From the NCBI GenBank assembly GCA_030867875.1, contig JAOWCC010001589.1, positions 144,681,745 to 144,745,744 of the forward strand: 64,000 nucleotides of DNA, read 5' to 3'. The notes beneath the pieces were generated by a model. It made no database searches, was not told the origin of the DNA, and was given only the letters and a program-made list of their open reading frames with translations. Made by a program: the position numbers and the translations under genes. Source of the DNA: Actinernus sp. WN-2022. Its lineage: Eukaryota; Cnidaria; Anthozoa; Actiniaria; Actinernidae. Below are positions 12,294 through 22,808 of this stretch, piece by piece; the stretch's first letter is position 1; the number at the start of each line of letters is the position of its first letter.

Positions 12294-12315
12294 TGTAAAT
12301 AAACAATAGACCTTT
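12294..12315 (+). terminator. Probable polyadenylation signal of the HECT gene
   Basis: AATAAA at about 12297-12302 lies 90 bp after the stop codon. Sequence from here to 13224 (about 900 bp) shows no other gene. Confidence 0.45.
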
Positions 12316-13224
12316 TAGTATTGTGTCAGAATGGCATGCCCTTACCTACTGTTTGGTTGCTTTGTGGGCAGTTGCTGTTAGAAAGACAGGAAATGTTGTT
12401 TTCAGGTTACAAGATTGTAGTTTTCATGTGTCCATCGGAAAGCACCAGATCCCAACACTAAAACCTTCACCACTAGCCTATAACCTTTGTACTCTCCTTT
12501 TTGCATGGCTGATTGGGAGATCAGAGCATAAGTTAGGAAATGCTGCTTTTCTTTTAAAAGTAGATATTAATGTAATACATGTACACATCATATTGCAGTG
12601 GATGCAACAAGATTCCTTTGGTATTTATGCTCACTTTTTTGACTGATTATTGTAACTTGAATGCAATATATTGAAATCTCAGATATAGGCAACAGTGTAT
12701 GCCAACAAAATATGTTTTGCCTTAATTTGGACTGAAACCATCAAAACAGTCTGTATCCTTAACATAACAATGTACACTGAAAATATTTTATTACTGGCTG
12801 ATTATTATATTTATTCACAACTTCTGGTTTTGTGCTTCATGAGAAGTTAGTGTATGCTACTTAATTATGGGCTACATCTGGCATGTTGGGATCTTGTGAT
12901 TTCCTTTGTTATCAGTTGTTGGGTTATTTAGACCATTGGATTCTATTATTGTTACACTTTCACAGACTGTGTAACTAATCAGTTGTATTATTCAACCTTA
13001 GTTCATACAGACATTCTATGCCATAAGTTTTCAATTACCATAATCAGGCTGTTTAATCCTAGATTATCTATGTTTACTTTGTCTATTAAAAACAAGAAGC
13101 TTGTGTTAATTAAGTGACTGACTCTATCTTGTATAAACACAAATTACATTATTACATATATACATATGTAGTAGATACCTTAAAATATTAAGAAACTCTG
13201 TCTAACAGTGTATTCTCAAGCATA

Positions 13225-13871
13225 TTAAGGCCTGGTTCATTTCACAGAAACATAAATGTTTCTAACAGGAACAACAGTTTAAACAAATTCTAATTACACC
13301 ATAATAGCAATATCGACCACTTCCTTAAATTTTGAAGTGGATGATTGTCATATCACGTGATCAATGACATCATAATTAGACAAATCATTTAAGTGAAATG
13401 GGTCAGGCAAGGTCAAATGTTTGCCATATTTCAAACAAGCAGGAAACAGAGTATTCTATGCAAGCAAAAAAAATCTTCACAGAAGTACCCAAAACCTTTC
13501 AAAGATTCATAGGTATAAAAATTTCAAAAGGGTTAGGTGCACTTTAAGGGTACAAAAAGTCATGTGCCCTATTTTGCATTATTTTCACCTTAAATAACTC
13601 ATTAACGAAACATTGTTGTCATCTTTTCTAAGCTGAAATAGGTAAAGGCTTTAACCTTAACCACATCCACTCATTAACCTCGCTTTTTCTGTTAAACTCG
13701 GAGTCACATTTTTGGTTTACTGATTTTGTGATCTAAGTCACGTGACAGACCACGTGACATGTTTTACTGCACACAAATGACTTAAGGGACTCGAGAATGA
13801 CGATATCTGGTATTGTGACAAACTTGCCTGTGCTCAAAATAATGTAATGTGATCCCTGAACCAGGCCTTAA
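13225..13871. mobile_element. 647-bp MITE with TTAAGGCCTGGTTCA termini
   Basis: The left end reads TTAAGGCCTGGTTCA and the right end is its exact reverse complement, with TTAA at both edges. The flanking bases CTCAAGCAT (left) and ATGCTTGAG (right) are also inverted copies, so the true terminal repeat may start farther out and the TTAA may be internal. No coding frame. It sits between the 3' ends of the convergent HECT and integrase genes. Confidence 0.75.
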
Positions 13872-13916
13872 CATGCTTGAGTAGCACTATACATCTTCCA
13901 ACACATTTGCTATGTG

Positions 13917-14923
13917 CTAATTAGTGCCTAGCATCCTACTGAGTAGCTGTAAACAGTTGCAATATTGTTGCATCCCATTATTGTGATCATCTGTCAAGGG
14001 GTTACACTGTTCAACAAGGCTTTGCATCTGAGATTCAGTAAGTTGGACATGGACATCAGGTACTGTCACTTGGTAACTCTGATCCAGAGCTGGAAAGATA
14101 GGGTTTGGGTCAAATCCATATGCATCTACCTCTGGTGAAGTGGCAAAATTATCAAGTGCTGTATAACCAGAATTCATGTTGTTCAAAATTCCAGCAGTGT
14201 AAAGCTGTAAGGGGGACATATTTCCCTCAGTTGATAATGGATGGCTGTTCCACTGTTGAATAAATTCTTGCAAAGATCTGTTGATTCTTGGGATGTATAT
14301 AAAGTGTAAAGCATACATGTGTACATCATTCAATGAATCAAAAAGTGCAGAAGCTTCTAGATAATCAAAAATTCTTACAAAGAAACACAACACCCCTGCA
14401 TACACATCACGATGCATACGTTCAACACGAGTGTTATGAACAGAGCTTCCAGTAATGACAGTACCACGATTAAGGCCGCGGTTTTCAAACATAAACCGAG
14501 CAACATCTATGTTCTCTAATCCACGATCAGTTCTTACTCTAGAAGGCAACCCATACTTTGTGACACCTTCTTTAAATAGCTCCAGAACTGTCCGAGCCCG
14601 GTTGTTATTAGTACAGTGCACATAAACAATTACCCTAGAGTAGCCATCAACACAACAGTGTACAACCATCTTGTAGTGTGCTAACTTGTGATTCCCATCC
14701 AAATGCCACAAAGCATTTGGACATGGCACTGAATACTTTCTTCTGTATATTGGTAATCTCCATCTTAATGCTGTGCCAAGGGGATCAAGTTCACGTAGGC
14801 AATATCGCACTCGTTCCCTCTGGACAACAATACCTCTTGCTCTTAAAGCACCCAAAAGCCGTTTTTGTCCAATATTTGGTGTCAACTCCTGTATCAACTT
14901 GATTTTTTCTTTCAACTGTTCAT
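13917..14923 (-). CDS. IS3EU-like DDE integrase/transposase, main exon
   Basis: The exon runs on the minus strand from an acceptor TTTTCAG (14924-14929) to a stop at 13917, about 333 codons. An HTH-like start (GQKRLLGALRARGIVV, RERVRYCLRELDP) precedes the retroviral-integrase fold with all three acidic residues in place: LDGNHK, RTDRGLEN and HNTRVER. The last two acids are separated by 34 residues, in keeping with the DD-35-E type of IS3-like integrases. There is no in-frame ATG near the acceptor, so upstream coding exons are required. The best candidate lies at 24911-25111, about 10 kb away. The gene faces the HECT gene tail to tail. Confidence 0.85.
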
Positions 14924-14939
14924 CTGAAAATACAATGAA

Positions 14940-16380
14940 AAATTATTAATTTTCATATTTTCTGTCATCATATTTCATTAGTATTTTTCCAGAGCCCTCC
15001 CTCAACTCTTACGATAAAAACTTAATCCTTCATAATTTTAGAACCATTGTTTTCTTCAATATTTGCTCCCTCCCCACCCCCAAGGAATTCCGAATTTCTT
15101 ATCAGCTGCTCACCTTCCAAGCTGAGACTTCTTCCCACTAAAAGAGTAAAGGCTCACCAAAATACTGTTAAGTCAGTCCCAACTTCTGGGCTAGTCAGTC
15201 TGGTTTACCATAATAAGACTGTTTTTTACGGTGTGCATGACTATTGGGTTTACTGAGATTAACTGATGCTCAAGTCTGAGGCCACTGGATGAAACCTTTA
15301 ATAAGATGTTCCAGTATGAAAGGGTAAGCCCCTCATATTTTCACACATGACTACCGGTAACTCAAAATTTTAAATTCTAACTACGGAGCAGCAAATAATG
15401 TTGGCGAGTAAAAATAAGCCATCAAAAAGTGAACGGGGAAGCTACTTGTTTATTAAAATACTTTAGACAGTATCTATATTTTGATGACTGTACGAACACT
15501 GTAGCCCTTATAATAAGGTTTAACATTTTTGTGTTTCGAATTTTCTGCGAAAAGCAATCAATAGGGAGCACTCGAGCAGAGCATTGGAGATGTTCACTCG
15601 TCTCCACATTAAGGCTGAACTTCCTGTTTAAGGCTGTGCTTGCAGGGTCATGTAATCTCCACTACTATCAATAATGAGCAGTCATTGTAATCTTAATATT
15701 ATTCTTGTGAATTAGCAGCTTATTGTAGTTGAGTCAGTATTAATCAATTAGTACTTGTCTATGTTAGTTTTGTATTATAGTTTGTTATTTATGTCTGTTA
15801 TTTTCTGTATTATTCATATGTAACTAGAATTATTTTCTGTTATCAAGTCTAAATATGGTTTTGAAGAGTATTTAGATACTATAACAGATTTTACTTCTCG
15901 TCAATCGGTAAAGCAGTTACGGATTTCTGCACATTCTTTTCTAATAGAACGAGATCGCTATGAAAATATTTCTAGAGAACAGAGATTGTGTAATAATTAC
16001 ACCTATATGTCATCAAAATCTCATCAGTAACTACATGTAATTCTATTAACGGTACCTTTTCCAACATGTGACTGACAGGAGTTAGTCCAAATCAGGTCAT
16101 CCTTTCTATTAAGTGACCTTACATTGTACATCCATAAATTCATATTTTCCTTGTTAAATGATAATAATATATTTTATTATATTACCTCAATGAAAGATTC
16201 AACAATAAATAACTTGAGTAGTGAGTTTATTATTAAAGAAAATAATGGAGTGCTTCAAATCTTTAATTTCTAGAATATGAACATTATATTCCTATGTTTG
16301 TTTCATAATAATTATTTAACTTTAAATTGCGTGCTGTACGTTGTACATGTATTTACCTTATTGCTGCCACAGCGAGCAAG
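14940..16380. other. Non-coding stretch between integrase exon and virus-like element
   Basis: A+T-rich sequence with no supported gene. It probably represents integrase intron plus the decayed left flank of the virus-like insertion. No terminal inverted repeat was recognised here. Confidence 0.4.
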
Positions 16381-16385
16381 CCTGA

Positions 16386-17894
16386 AGTGAGCAAGGCAGC
16401 AGTTCTCAACTCTGCTATCTTAATGGTGGCGGAGGTAGTGGCAAAACTACGAGATCAATCGAGCTCTTTCGAATGAGAAATCCCATAGTATTCACACCTA
16501 CCCATCGTTTAGCCAAAGAAATGGGTGATAGAGGTGTGCAATCTCAAACCTATCACAGTTTCTTTCGTTATTGTGGTGTCAAAAGAGTACGAGCAATAGA
16601 TGAAGATCTCGAATCCCTACAGTCTTTGCCAAAATATAGAGATAAATCGATCAAAGTTTGGAATGCAGAAAAGAATTGGACCCAAGGAAACGATCTCATC
16701 TTATCGATAGATGCCGATATGGATCCTGGGCTTGATATCAATGGAAACGATGAGGAAGCAGAAGAGATAGTATTCGTTGCTCGAAAATATGGCGATCCAC
16801 TTCATTATCCTGGATCTGATATGCTTGGTCCTCACATAGCAGATAAAGAATGGACTCCAGAGCGGTTGGGACAGAAATACATACCTAGAGTTATAATATG
16901 GGATGAAGTTTGTACAGTGCCTCGTGCGATCCTAGAGACGTTTCTTGGTTGGCTCATCCAAAAAGGTGTCCAAGTAATTTGTTGTGGTGATCATGGCCAA
17001 CCTCCTCCAATAGCAGGTGACTCTCCACACAATTGACTTCGAGAACGAGCTAACTACTACGAAGAGATAGACGTTGATTATAGAGCGAAAGATGACGAAC
17101 TCAAAGCATTGAAAAAGCTCATTCGCCTTCGATCTGATAAATTCCAATGTGAAGAGATTCGTCGCTCTCTACCTAGTTGTCTCGAATGGAACCAATTCGT
17201 TCTATCTTGGATTCCATGCGACGTCATATTGACCAGTCGTCAGAAAGTTCGAGATCATGTACAGAAGCTCTTATTCCAACGACACAAAGAGCATTTCCCA
17301 GACATCCTCGTACCTTTATTATATCATCCTCGAGATAGTCGTAGGCAAAATATCGAGATATCCATTCCAGGCACCAATAAGAAAGAAACGCTCGTCTCGA
17401 ATGATATCGTAAATGTCACTATGAATGCAGCGGAAGATATCTATTCCAAAGAGGATTCCGATTGGCGACTTGGTTATGCTTTGACTATCCATTCCAGCCA
17501 AGGTCTCACAATTCATAATCCCAAAAAGGTGTGGATCATCGACGACTATCTTGGGTGGTCCAATCTCGCCTATCTCGCCGTATCAAGAGTTGAATACATG
17601 AGTCAGCTCCAACGAGTTAATTGTCCTATAGAGCAAATCCAGGCTCATCCATCATCATCCCAACAGAAGATTCGTAGAGTCATTTGCAGAAAGCTCGTGA
17701 ACTATAAGCGCAGCGATCAGGCTAAGGGGTTCCAAGGTTTCAACTTAAAGATCTACGATGTATTGCAGCTCAAGGAAGTTCAAAATAACTGCTGTGCTGC
17801 ATGTAATATAGCATTACTGTGGATTTACGATTCGCGGTATGTGGAACAACGAATAGTAGGAGCAATCCAGCGAAAGATCGTCGTGGGACATTAA
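16386..17894 (+). pseudogene. Virus-like SF1 helicase with the start of an HNH nuclease domain, broken
   Basis: One reading frame holds a Walker A motif GGGGSGKTT (16425-16451), a Walker B-like IIWDEVC (about 16900), a GDHGQPPPI motif III, and the C-terminal helicase motifs TIHSSQGLTI and LAVSRVE (about 17490-17590). These are hallmarks of UvrD/Pif1-type superfamily-1 helicases. A single in-frame TGA at 17034-17036 interrupts it. After the helicase, NCCAACNIALLW looks like the zinc-binding beginning of an HNH endonuclease, but the domain stops near 17835, where the sequence becomes the antisense of the capsid-like gene. The 5' end is also lost: a stop at 16383 lies shortly before the P-loop. 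Helicases of this kind serve replication in polinton-like and giant-virus relatives; the role here is inferred. Confidence 0.7.
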
Positions 17895-18714
17895 CATTCT
17901 GAGATATCAAAGATTCTACTGACTTAGCGATAGTTACGGTCTTGAAGTGTACTGCATGGTTGAATAGGAAAGCAGTGCCTGTTTCATATGCATGAAGTGC
18001 TTTCCTAGCTAGAGTTTCGTTCTTTATTGCTTCATACTCTAACTGGATGTTATTAAGTTTGTACGTACCTATCTTTGTGCTATCTGATCCAATAATTATA
18101 TCGATGGCAGGTGCAAGAGTTAATTCGAATGAAATGGTATCTTGTAGTGCGTGTGGATATAGAGCTCCATGTTGTGTCAGAATATCAACATCCAATGGAA
18201 TTCTATATTTCGAAACATACGCAGCTAGAAGCGCATTCTCTCCAACATTAGAGATGCTCTTATCGCTAGAACCAGATCGTAGCTTATTTGTGTTTTCTGA
18301 TTGGATACCTTGTTGTATACGAGATTCTCGATCTTGCGTAGAGAGATATAGACCTGAATATGATTGTAATAGATCTACACGAGAGACATCTTCTACCTTC
18401 TCAGCTCCAACCTTACAAATTCGATGTACTACCAAGCATCGTCCAACATTGGCTACGACACGATTATTTGCATGTCCACCAGACAATACAATATCAGCCA
18501 ATAGTGCTAAACTACCTGGAACCAATACGATATTTTCTCCAAGAGTTGGTACGTCCACATAGAGCGTCTCTCCTGGATTAGCAGATGATGGGTTGAAAGT
18601 TTTCCTATATAAGGTACGTGGAGCTTTGAGTGCGAGAGGCTCTCTTCGTGCTTGTGCGGGAATTAACTTCGACGATATCATGTTGAATATACCAAGATAT
18701 ATAGTTAAGTTCAA
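17770..18714 (-). CDS. Capsid-protein-like gene (double-jelly-roll MCP candidate), 3'-truncated
   Basis: About 300 residues on the minus strand. It contains YKLNNIQLEYEAI and the segment VPRRSFAGLLLLF, features I associate with double-jelly-roll major capsid proteins of polinton-like viruses. The start may be MISSK at 18681 or an upstream Met at 18714. After LLLLF (17851) the frame runs into the antisense of the helicase/HNH gene and reads unrelated residues to a stop at 17770. The true C-terminus is therefore missing and the protein is shorter than usual MCPs. It is divergently arranged with the coiled-coil gene at 18716. Identification is by motif recall and gene company; a structure-based search would settle it. 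Confidence 0.55.
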   Translation of the reverse strand: MNLTIYLGIFNMISSKLIPAQARREPLALKAPRTLYRKTFNPSSANPGETLYVDVPTLGENIVLVPGSLALLADIVLSGGHANNRVVANVGRCLVVHRICKVGAEKVEDVSRVDLLQSYSGLYLSTQDRESRIQQGIQSENTNKLRSGSSDKSISNVGENALLAAYVSKYRIPLDVDILTQHGALYPHALQDTISFELTLAPAIDIIIGSDSTKIGTYKLNNIQLEYEAIKNETLARKALHAYETGTAFLFNHAVHFKTVTIAKSVESLISQNVNVPRRSFAGLLLLFVVPHTANRKSTVMLYYMQHSSYFELP

Positions 18715-18715
18715 T
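18682..18715. promoter_or_regulatory. Short divergent promoter between capsid-like and coiled-coil genes
   Basis: Only about 35 A+T-rich bases, including GATATATAG, separate the most likely minus-strand start (18681) from the plus-strand ATG at 18716. If both starts are right, a bidirectional promoter must overlap the coding ends. This is inference from spacing. Confidence 0.3.
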
Positions 18716-19780
18716 ATGGAAGGTAAGGTTGACGTTGATGTGGGTCATGATGATGCGGCTGATAGATACGAAGAAGAACAAGAACGACAAGATGAAGAAA
18801 ACCGACGACAACGAGAAGATGAAGAAGACCGACTACAACAAGAAAAAGAAGCAACTGAAAGATACGTGGCTTACTTATTGGGTGACGATCAAGATGAAGC
18901 TGTGGGTAGTGAGGAAATACCACTTAATGACTATGCTGACCCACTTCGAGGATTCACATTCGAACAGACCATTCCAGATGCGGCAAAAGAGATGTTGGTT
19001 GACATAGTTAAGAAGCAATATGAGGATTCGGGCGTTCGACATAACATCGAGATCTCCTTAATAGACGAACAAATCGTCATTCGCGAACTTGGAAGCAAAA
19101 AAGACTTCACACGTCTATTCGTTGGTAATGATGAAAATAGAAAAATACGTGTGAAGATGAGGGCTAGTCTCAAAAAAGCCCTAGGTCCAAATAATGAAGA
19201 GGCCGCCAAGGAAGTAGAATTTGCAAATCGACAACTCGCTGATCGGGAAACGAATAATGAGTCGATTCTTGGAGACCCTGAGTCAACCGATGCTCAGAAG
19301 GATGCAGCTAAGAAGGAGTTAATCCGGCTCTATCCGTAATGCAATATAATTCCTTGAACGCCGAGAAAATGCCCTACAAGAACGCATGTCGCTACGTGAG
19401 AGGGTCAAAGCCATTTTCATAAAGCATGGAATGACCGTTCTTGCAGTGGTAACTGCTATTGGTACCATCGTTATAGTGTTATAGTTTCTCTCCTATCGAA
19501 ATCCATACCGAAACCAGTAAAAGATGGCGTTGATAAAGTAGTAGATGGAATAAAAAAGGGATTAAATACGACAGGTAGGTGGTTGAAGGAAATAGGAAAG
19601 AAACTTGGACAGATCCTACCTGGAATGATTGGATCAATTGCGAATTTCATATTTACTATGGCTGGTAAGGCCCTGGGAGTCTTAGCAGAGAATGTTTGGT
19701 TATTTATCGTAGCTATAGTGGTGATCACAATCACGGTGGGCACAAACGACCATAAAAACGGCATCAGTTCTATATTTTAA
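18716..19780 (+). pseudogene. Virus-like coiled-coil protein with C-terminal membrane segment, frameshifted
   Basis: The frame from ATG 18716 to the stop at 19337-19339 encodes an acidic N-terminus, a strongly charged Glu/Arg/Gln-rich coiled coil (residues about 20-60), then a mixed alpha/beta part. After the stop another frame (about 19365-19483) carries RERVKAIFIKHGMTVLAVV, and from about 19490 the original frame resumes with GKKLGQILPGMIG and a hydrophobic helix ENVWLFIVAIVVITI, ending at 19780. The parts look like one protein broken by two compensating frame changes. The architecture suggests a virion or membrane-associated structural protein; no enzymatic motif is seen. An alternative start at 18680 would overlap the capsid-like gene. 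Confidence 0.55.
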
Positions 19781-20793
19781 AAAGTTTTCAATGCAGACGA
19801 TTGAATTTTGGTAGAAGGATGTAGAATCGCAAAAGGAATATAACCTGATTTTTTAAGCTATGTTACTACCATCGTGACGTCACAATGACGTCATTTATCC
19901 ATTTGTAATACGTTTCTTGCAACTGTTCATTATCTCTAAAAACGAAATGTCGTATATTGTTAAAATCTACTCGTGATGAGAATGAAGGAATCGAAAACCC
20001 GATGTCGATTGGTTAAGGAAATCAAAAGTTATGAAAGTTTGAATTTTGTCCATTTTCCCGCCAAAATTTGGCGGGAAATAAACAACACAAAAGCATTTAT
20101 GAAAACATCGCTTCATTCAATTTTTAGAGTTGTAAATATTGTTGCATGACATTTTGTCCAATCATAAAACACGTTGGTGGCTAAAATCGTATGTTTTTTG
20201 AATTTTGATTTTTTGTCCATAACCGGCTTAAAATTGAAGTCATATTTTCGGCAACGTCATTATGACGTCATACTTTTTTATACATGCCCTTGAAAAAAAT
20301 CCTTTGAGTGATTTTCGAGTTTTAGTGATGATATGCGCTAGTCTGGCACTCAAAACCCACATTATTTTCTTTTCTTGATTTTTTAACAATAGGCAGCCTT
20401 ATTTAGGTATGACACCTGACGTCACTAAATATGACGTCATAGCAACAGTCATTCCTCTATAACTTTTGCTATAATAGTCGTAGAACGTTCAAATTTGCGC
20501 CAAAGGAATGTGTGTCATGAAGGCCCTTTGATGGTGTAGTCTGTTTGTAACATCTATTAAAGGGGGAATTTTACCAAAAAAGGAGGCATCACTTATGACG
20601 TCACAACAACGTCATCATACTAACATAAAACGCCTAAAATATGTAGTTTCATTTTGTTAACAAGTCACCAACATTTCTTCAAATTGAGACTATAAGTAAA
20701 GAAATGGTGTTAATTTTAATTATTTGTCCACGCTCACTGATGCCGATTTTGACGTACTTTATGCCCGACGTGAATAGAGCAATACAAACGACG
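19781..20793. promoter_or_regulatory. 1-kb non-coding spacer with six TGACGTCA palindromes
   Basis: Between two convergent genes of the virus-like element lies about 1 kb without a gene. The octamer TGACGTCA occurs at 19875, 19886, 20273, 20417, 20432 and 20596, and AACGTCAT half-sites lie beside two of them. TGACGTCA is the CREB/ATF binding site in animals. The pairing and spacing differ between copies, so this is not one simple tandem repeat. It could be a control region, a replication origin or an inserted repeat. Confidence 0.5.
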
Positions 20794-22608
20794 TTAGCGA
20801 AATAACCACCAAGCGGTTCCAGCTGAAACGATAGCTACTAATGCTAGATTGGTCTCATGTTGTAGAACTAGCTTTGGTGAGTGATACACTGCAGTTTCAC
20901 TGATCGTTGGAGATGAAACTTGTTGATTTATGCTATGTGGTAATTGTGTCTTTTGTGTAGTTCCTTCCATAGATTGTGGTTTTGGCTTAGTGTGCTCATC
21001 GTTGATTGAGTTTGAACCTAATAACATATCTTTCGTAGCTGTCTTAAATGCGTTATTGTAACCACTAATCTTTTGGGCATCGAACACTAGATTGCTTGGT
21101 AACAGCCACACTCCTATAGCTATTGCTAGATCTAACTTCTTCTTCGTACCATCTATAGCTACCTGATAGTTATTTACGCTTTTCACCAAATCGTTTTCAA
21201 GAATAGCTGCTTCAAGTATAATCTTAACCTCTAATTTGGTGTTATAACTAACAACGATTGGCGTAAGCATGTTAGCTTGAGCACTTAGAATGCAATACGC
21301 GAAAGCCTCCACTGATCTATTCAATCTAGCACCCAATCCAGCCTCCGTCAAACCCTTACCGATTGGTGGTACGAACCAATTGTATTGTTTACCGTTGCCA
21401 TCGCTAATGTAAGATAAGGAAAACTGATAATCCGTACGACTCTCCTTAGGAAACTTGAAGTCGCCACCTGGCCATTTCGCAGAGTATGAGGTGTTATGTG
21501 CGTTCTTCTCTGTATAGTTCACCATTCTTCCATGAGAGTTTACGTAGACGTCTCCTAAACCATGATTATTACCTCCATCCCATCGAAAGTCTGGTGTTTG
21601 AGATAAGCCAAACTCGATGCATAAGTTTTCAAGAGTTGATTTGTCGTAGAGGTTATCAAATTGCTCAAAAGCCTTATCACCAGGTAGAGGTACGCCATGA
21701 ATACCACCAAGTTCATGTAGAATTCTTCGTATTGTGAAATATGTGTGAAATCGTAGAAACCCTTGAATGACCGATGGATAGGTCTTGAAGAGTGGATTGA
21801 ATAACGACACTCCACAACCAGAAGTTGCGCACCAAGTTGCAAAATTTAACTGTTGAGACCAATGGTTGAAATTAGGTCCTGCCAACCATCTATTAGCCTC
21901 ACTTAGTGATCTATGTTTTACGATGGTCTCCTTGAATATGTTCTTGACACCAGCTTTGAATGCTTTCGTTGGAGTGACGTATATCAATAGATTAGTGAGA
22001 TCGATATCTTGGGCTTCTTCGTGAAAAGGAACTGCTGCAATAGGATATTTAACACCTGGCCATAACACTAAGGTATGTGGGAAACTACCTTTTGTTCCCT
22101 GCAACTCGACATCGATTCGTTTTTGAATGTCAGCAGGTAGCTTGGAGACATTATCGCCGTAAACCACATAACTAGAATCTCCATCTCGAAATATGATGCT
22201 CGTTGAATAGCCATGGACATCTATATCCGTAGAGACATGAAACTTCTTAGGATCTGCAAATGGGTATTGTTTACGGAATGTCGTCAACAGATTAGCATTC
22301 AGTCTTGCAATTCTCGCGTCTTTCTCGGCATTCGATGCTTTGATCTTCGCTTTTTCTTCAGCTTCTCGCATAGATAGTACCTCCTCATAAACTGTTCTGG
22401 TACCAAGTGCTATTTTAAGCGCATCACCTATCGTCCCAAGCCAACCCATCAACTTACCTCCACCTGTTTTCGTTGGTGGTCCTTCATCTGTGAATACGCG
22501 GTGGGATCCCCTATGGTCGATGAAATTGACATTATCAGAGGTAGGTTCGAACCACTTGAATACAGCATCTGGAAATAAATACTTGAACTGCTTCCAAGCC
22601 TCTGACAT
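20794..22608 (-). CDS. Conserved 604-residue protein of the virus-like element, intact
   Basis: An uninterrupted 604-codon frame begins MSEAWKQFKYLFPDAVFKWF. It has an N-terminal segment with a Glu/Lys/Ala-rich helix (residues about 70-110), a central region rich in Trp, Asn and aromatic residues with the striking NRWLAGPNFNHW and FATWCATSGCGVS segments, and a single hydrophobic helix near the C-terminus (VAIVSAGTAWWLF). The C-terminal anchor and aromatic-rich core suggest a virion or membrane-associated structural protein, but I cannot name a function. I recall similar uncharacterised proteins in other invertebrate and fungal genomes next to the same partner genes. It is divergent from the minor-capsid-like gene. 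It is unusual in being fully open while its neighbours are broken. Confidence 0.7.
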   Translation of the reverse strand: MSEAWKQFKYLFPDAVFKWFEPTSDNVNFIDHRGSHRVFTDEGPPTKTGGGKLMGWLGTIGDALKIALGTRTVYEEVLSMREAEEKAKIKASNAEKDARIARLNANLLTTFRKQYPFADPKKFHVSTDIDVHGYSTSIIFRDGDSSYVVYGDNVSKLPADIQKRIDVELQGTKGSFPHTLVLWPGVKYPIAAVPFHEEAQDIDLTNLLIYVTPTKAFKAGVKNIFKETIVKHRSLSEANRWLAGPNFNHWSQQLNFATWCATSGCGVSLFNPLFKTYPSVIQGFLRFHTYFTIRRILHELGGIHGVPLPGDKAFEQFDNLYDKSTLENLCIEFGLSQTPDFRWDGGNNHGLGDVYVNSHGRMVNYTEKNAHNTSYSAKWPGGDFKFPKESRTDYQFSLSYISDGNGKQYNWFVPPIGKGLTEAGLGARLNRSVEAFAYCILSAQANMLTPIVVSYNTKLEVKIILEAAILENDLVKSVNNYQVAIDGTKKKLDLAIAIGVWLLPSNLVFDAQKISGYNNAFKTATKDMLLGSNSINDEHTKPKPQSMEGTTQKTQLPHSINQQVSSPTISETAVYHSPKLVLQHETNLALVAIVSAGTAWWLFR

Positions 22609-22808
22609 ATTGAAGCTAAATATACGTACAGTTTATATCTTATCCTTGGCGTCGTAGTCGAGGAGATCTGCAAATTGGAACTTCTTCAATCAATCCGTTC
22701 GACTGTGCGATATTGATGTGTATTAAAACAACAACATACGTTAGTATCGTGAAGTAAAGAACGTGTGTTAGTACCATAGTATCGAAACATAATTTTTTTG
22801 GCCCTAAC
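22609..22808. promoter_or_regulatory. Divergent promoter region between 604-residue protein and minor-capsid-like gene
   Basis: 200 A+T-rich bases separate two start codons on opposite strands. GATATAAAC (minus strand, near 22640) is a TATA-like candidate for the minus-strand gene. No clear motif was seen for the plus-strand gene. Confidence 0.35.

Noticed and set aside
18047..18562. 171-codon + strand frame opposite the capsid-like gene
   Set aside because: It is the antisense of a better-supported frame with family-like motifs; Cys/Arg-rich shadow.
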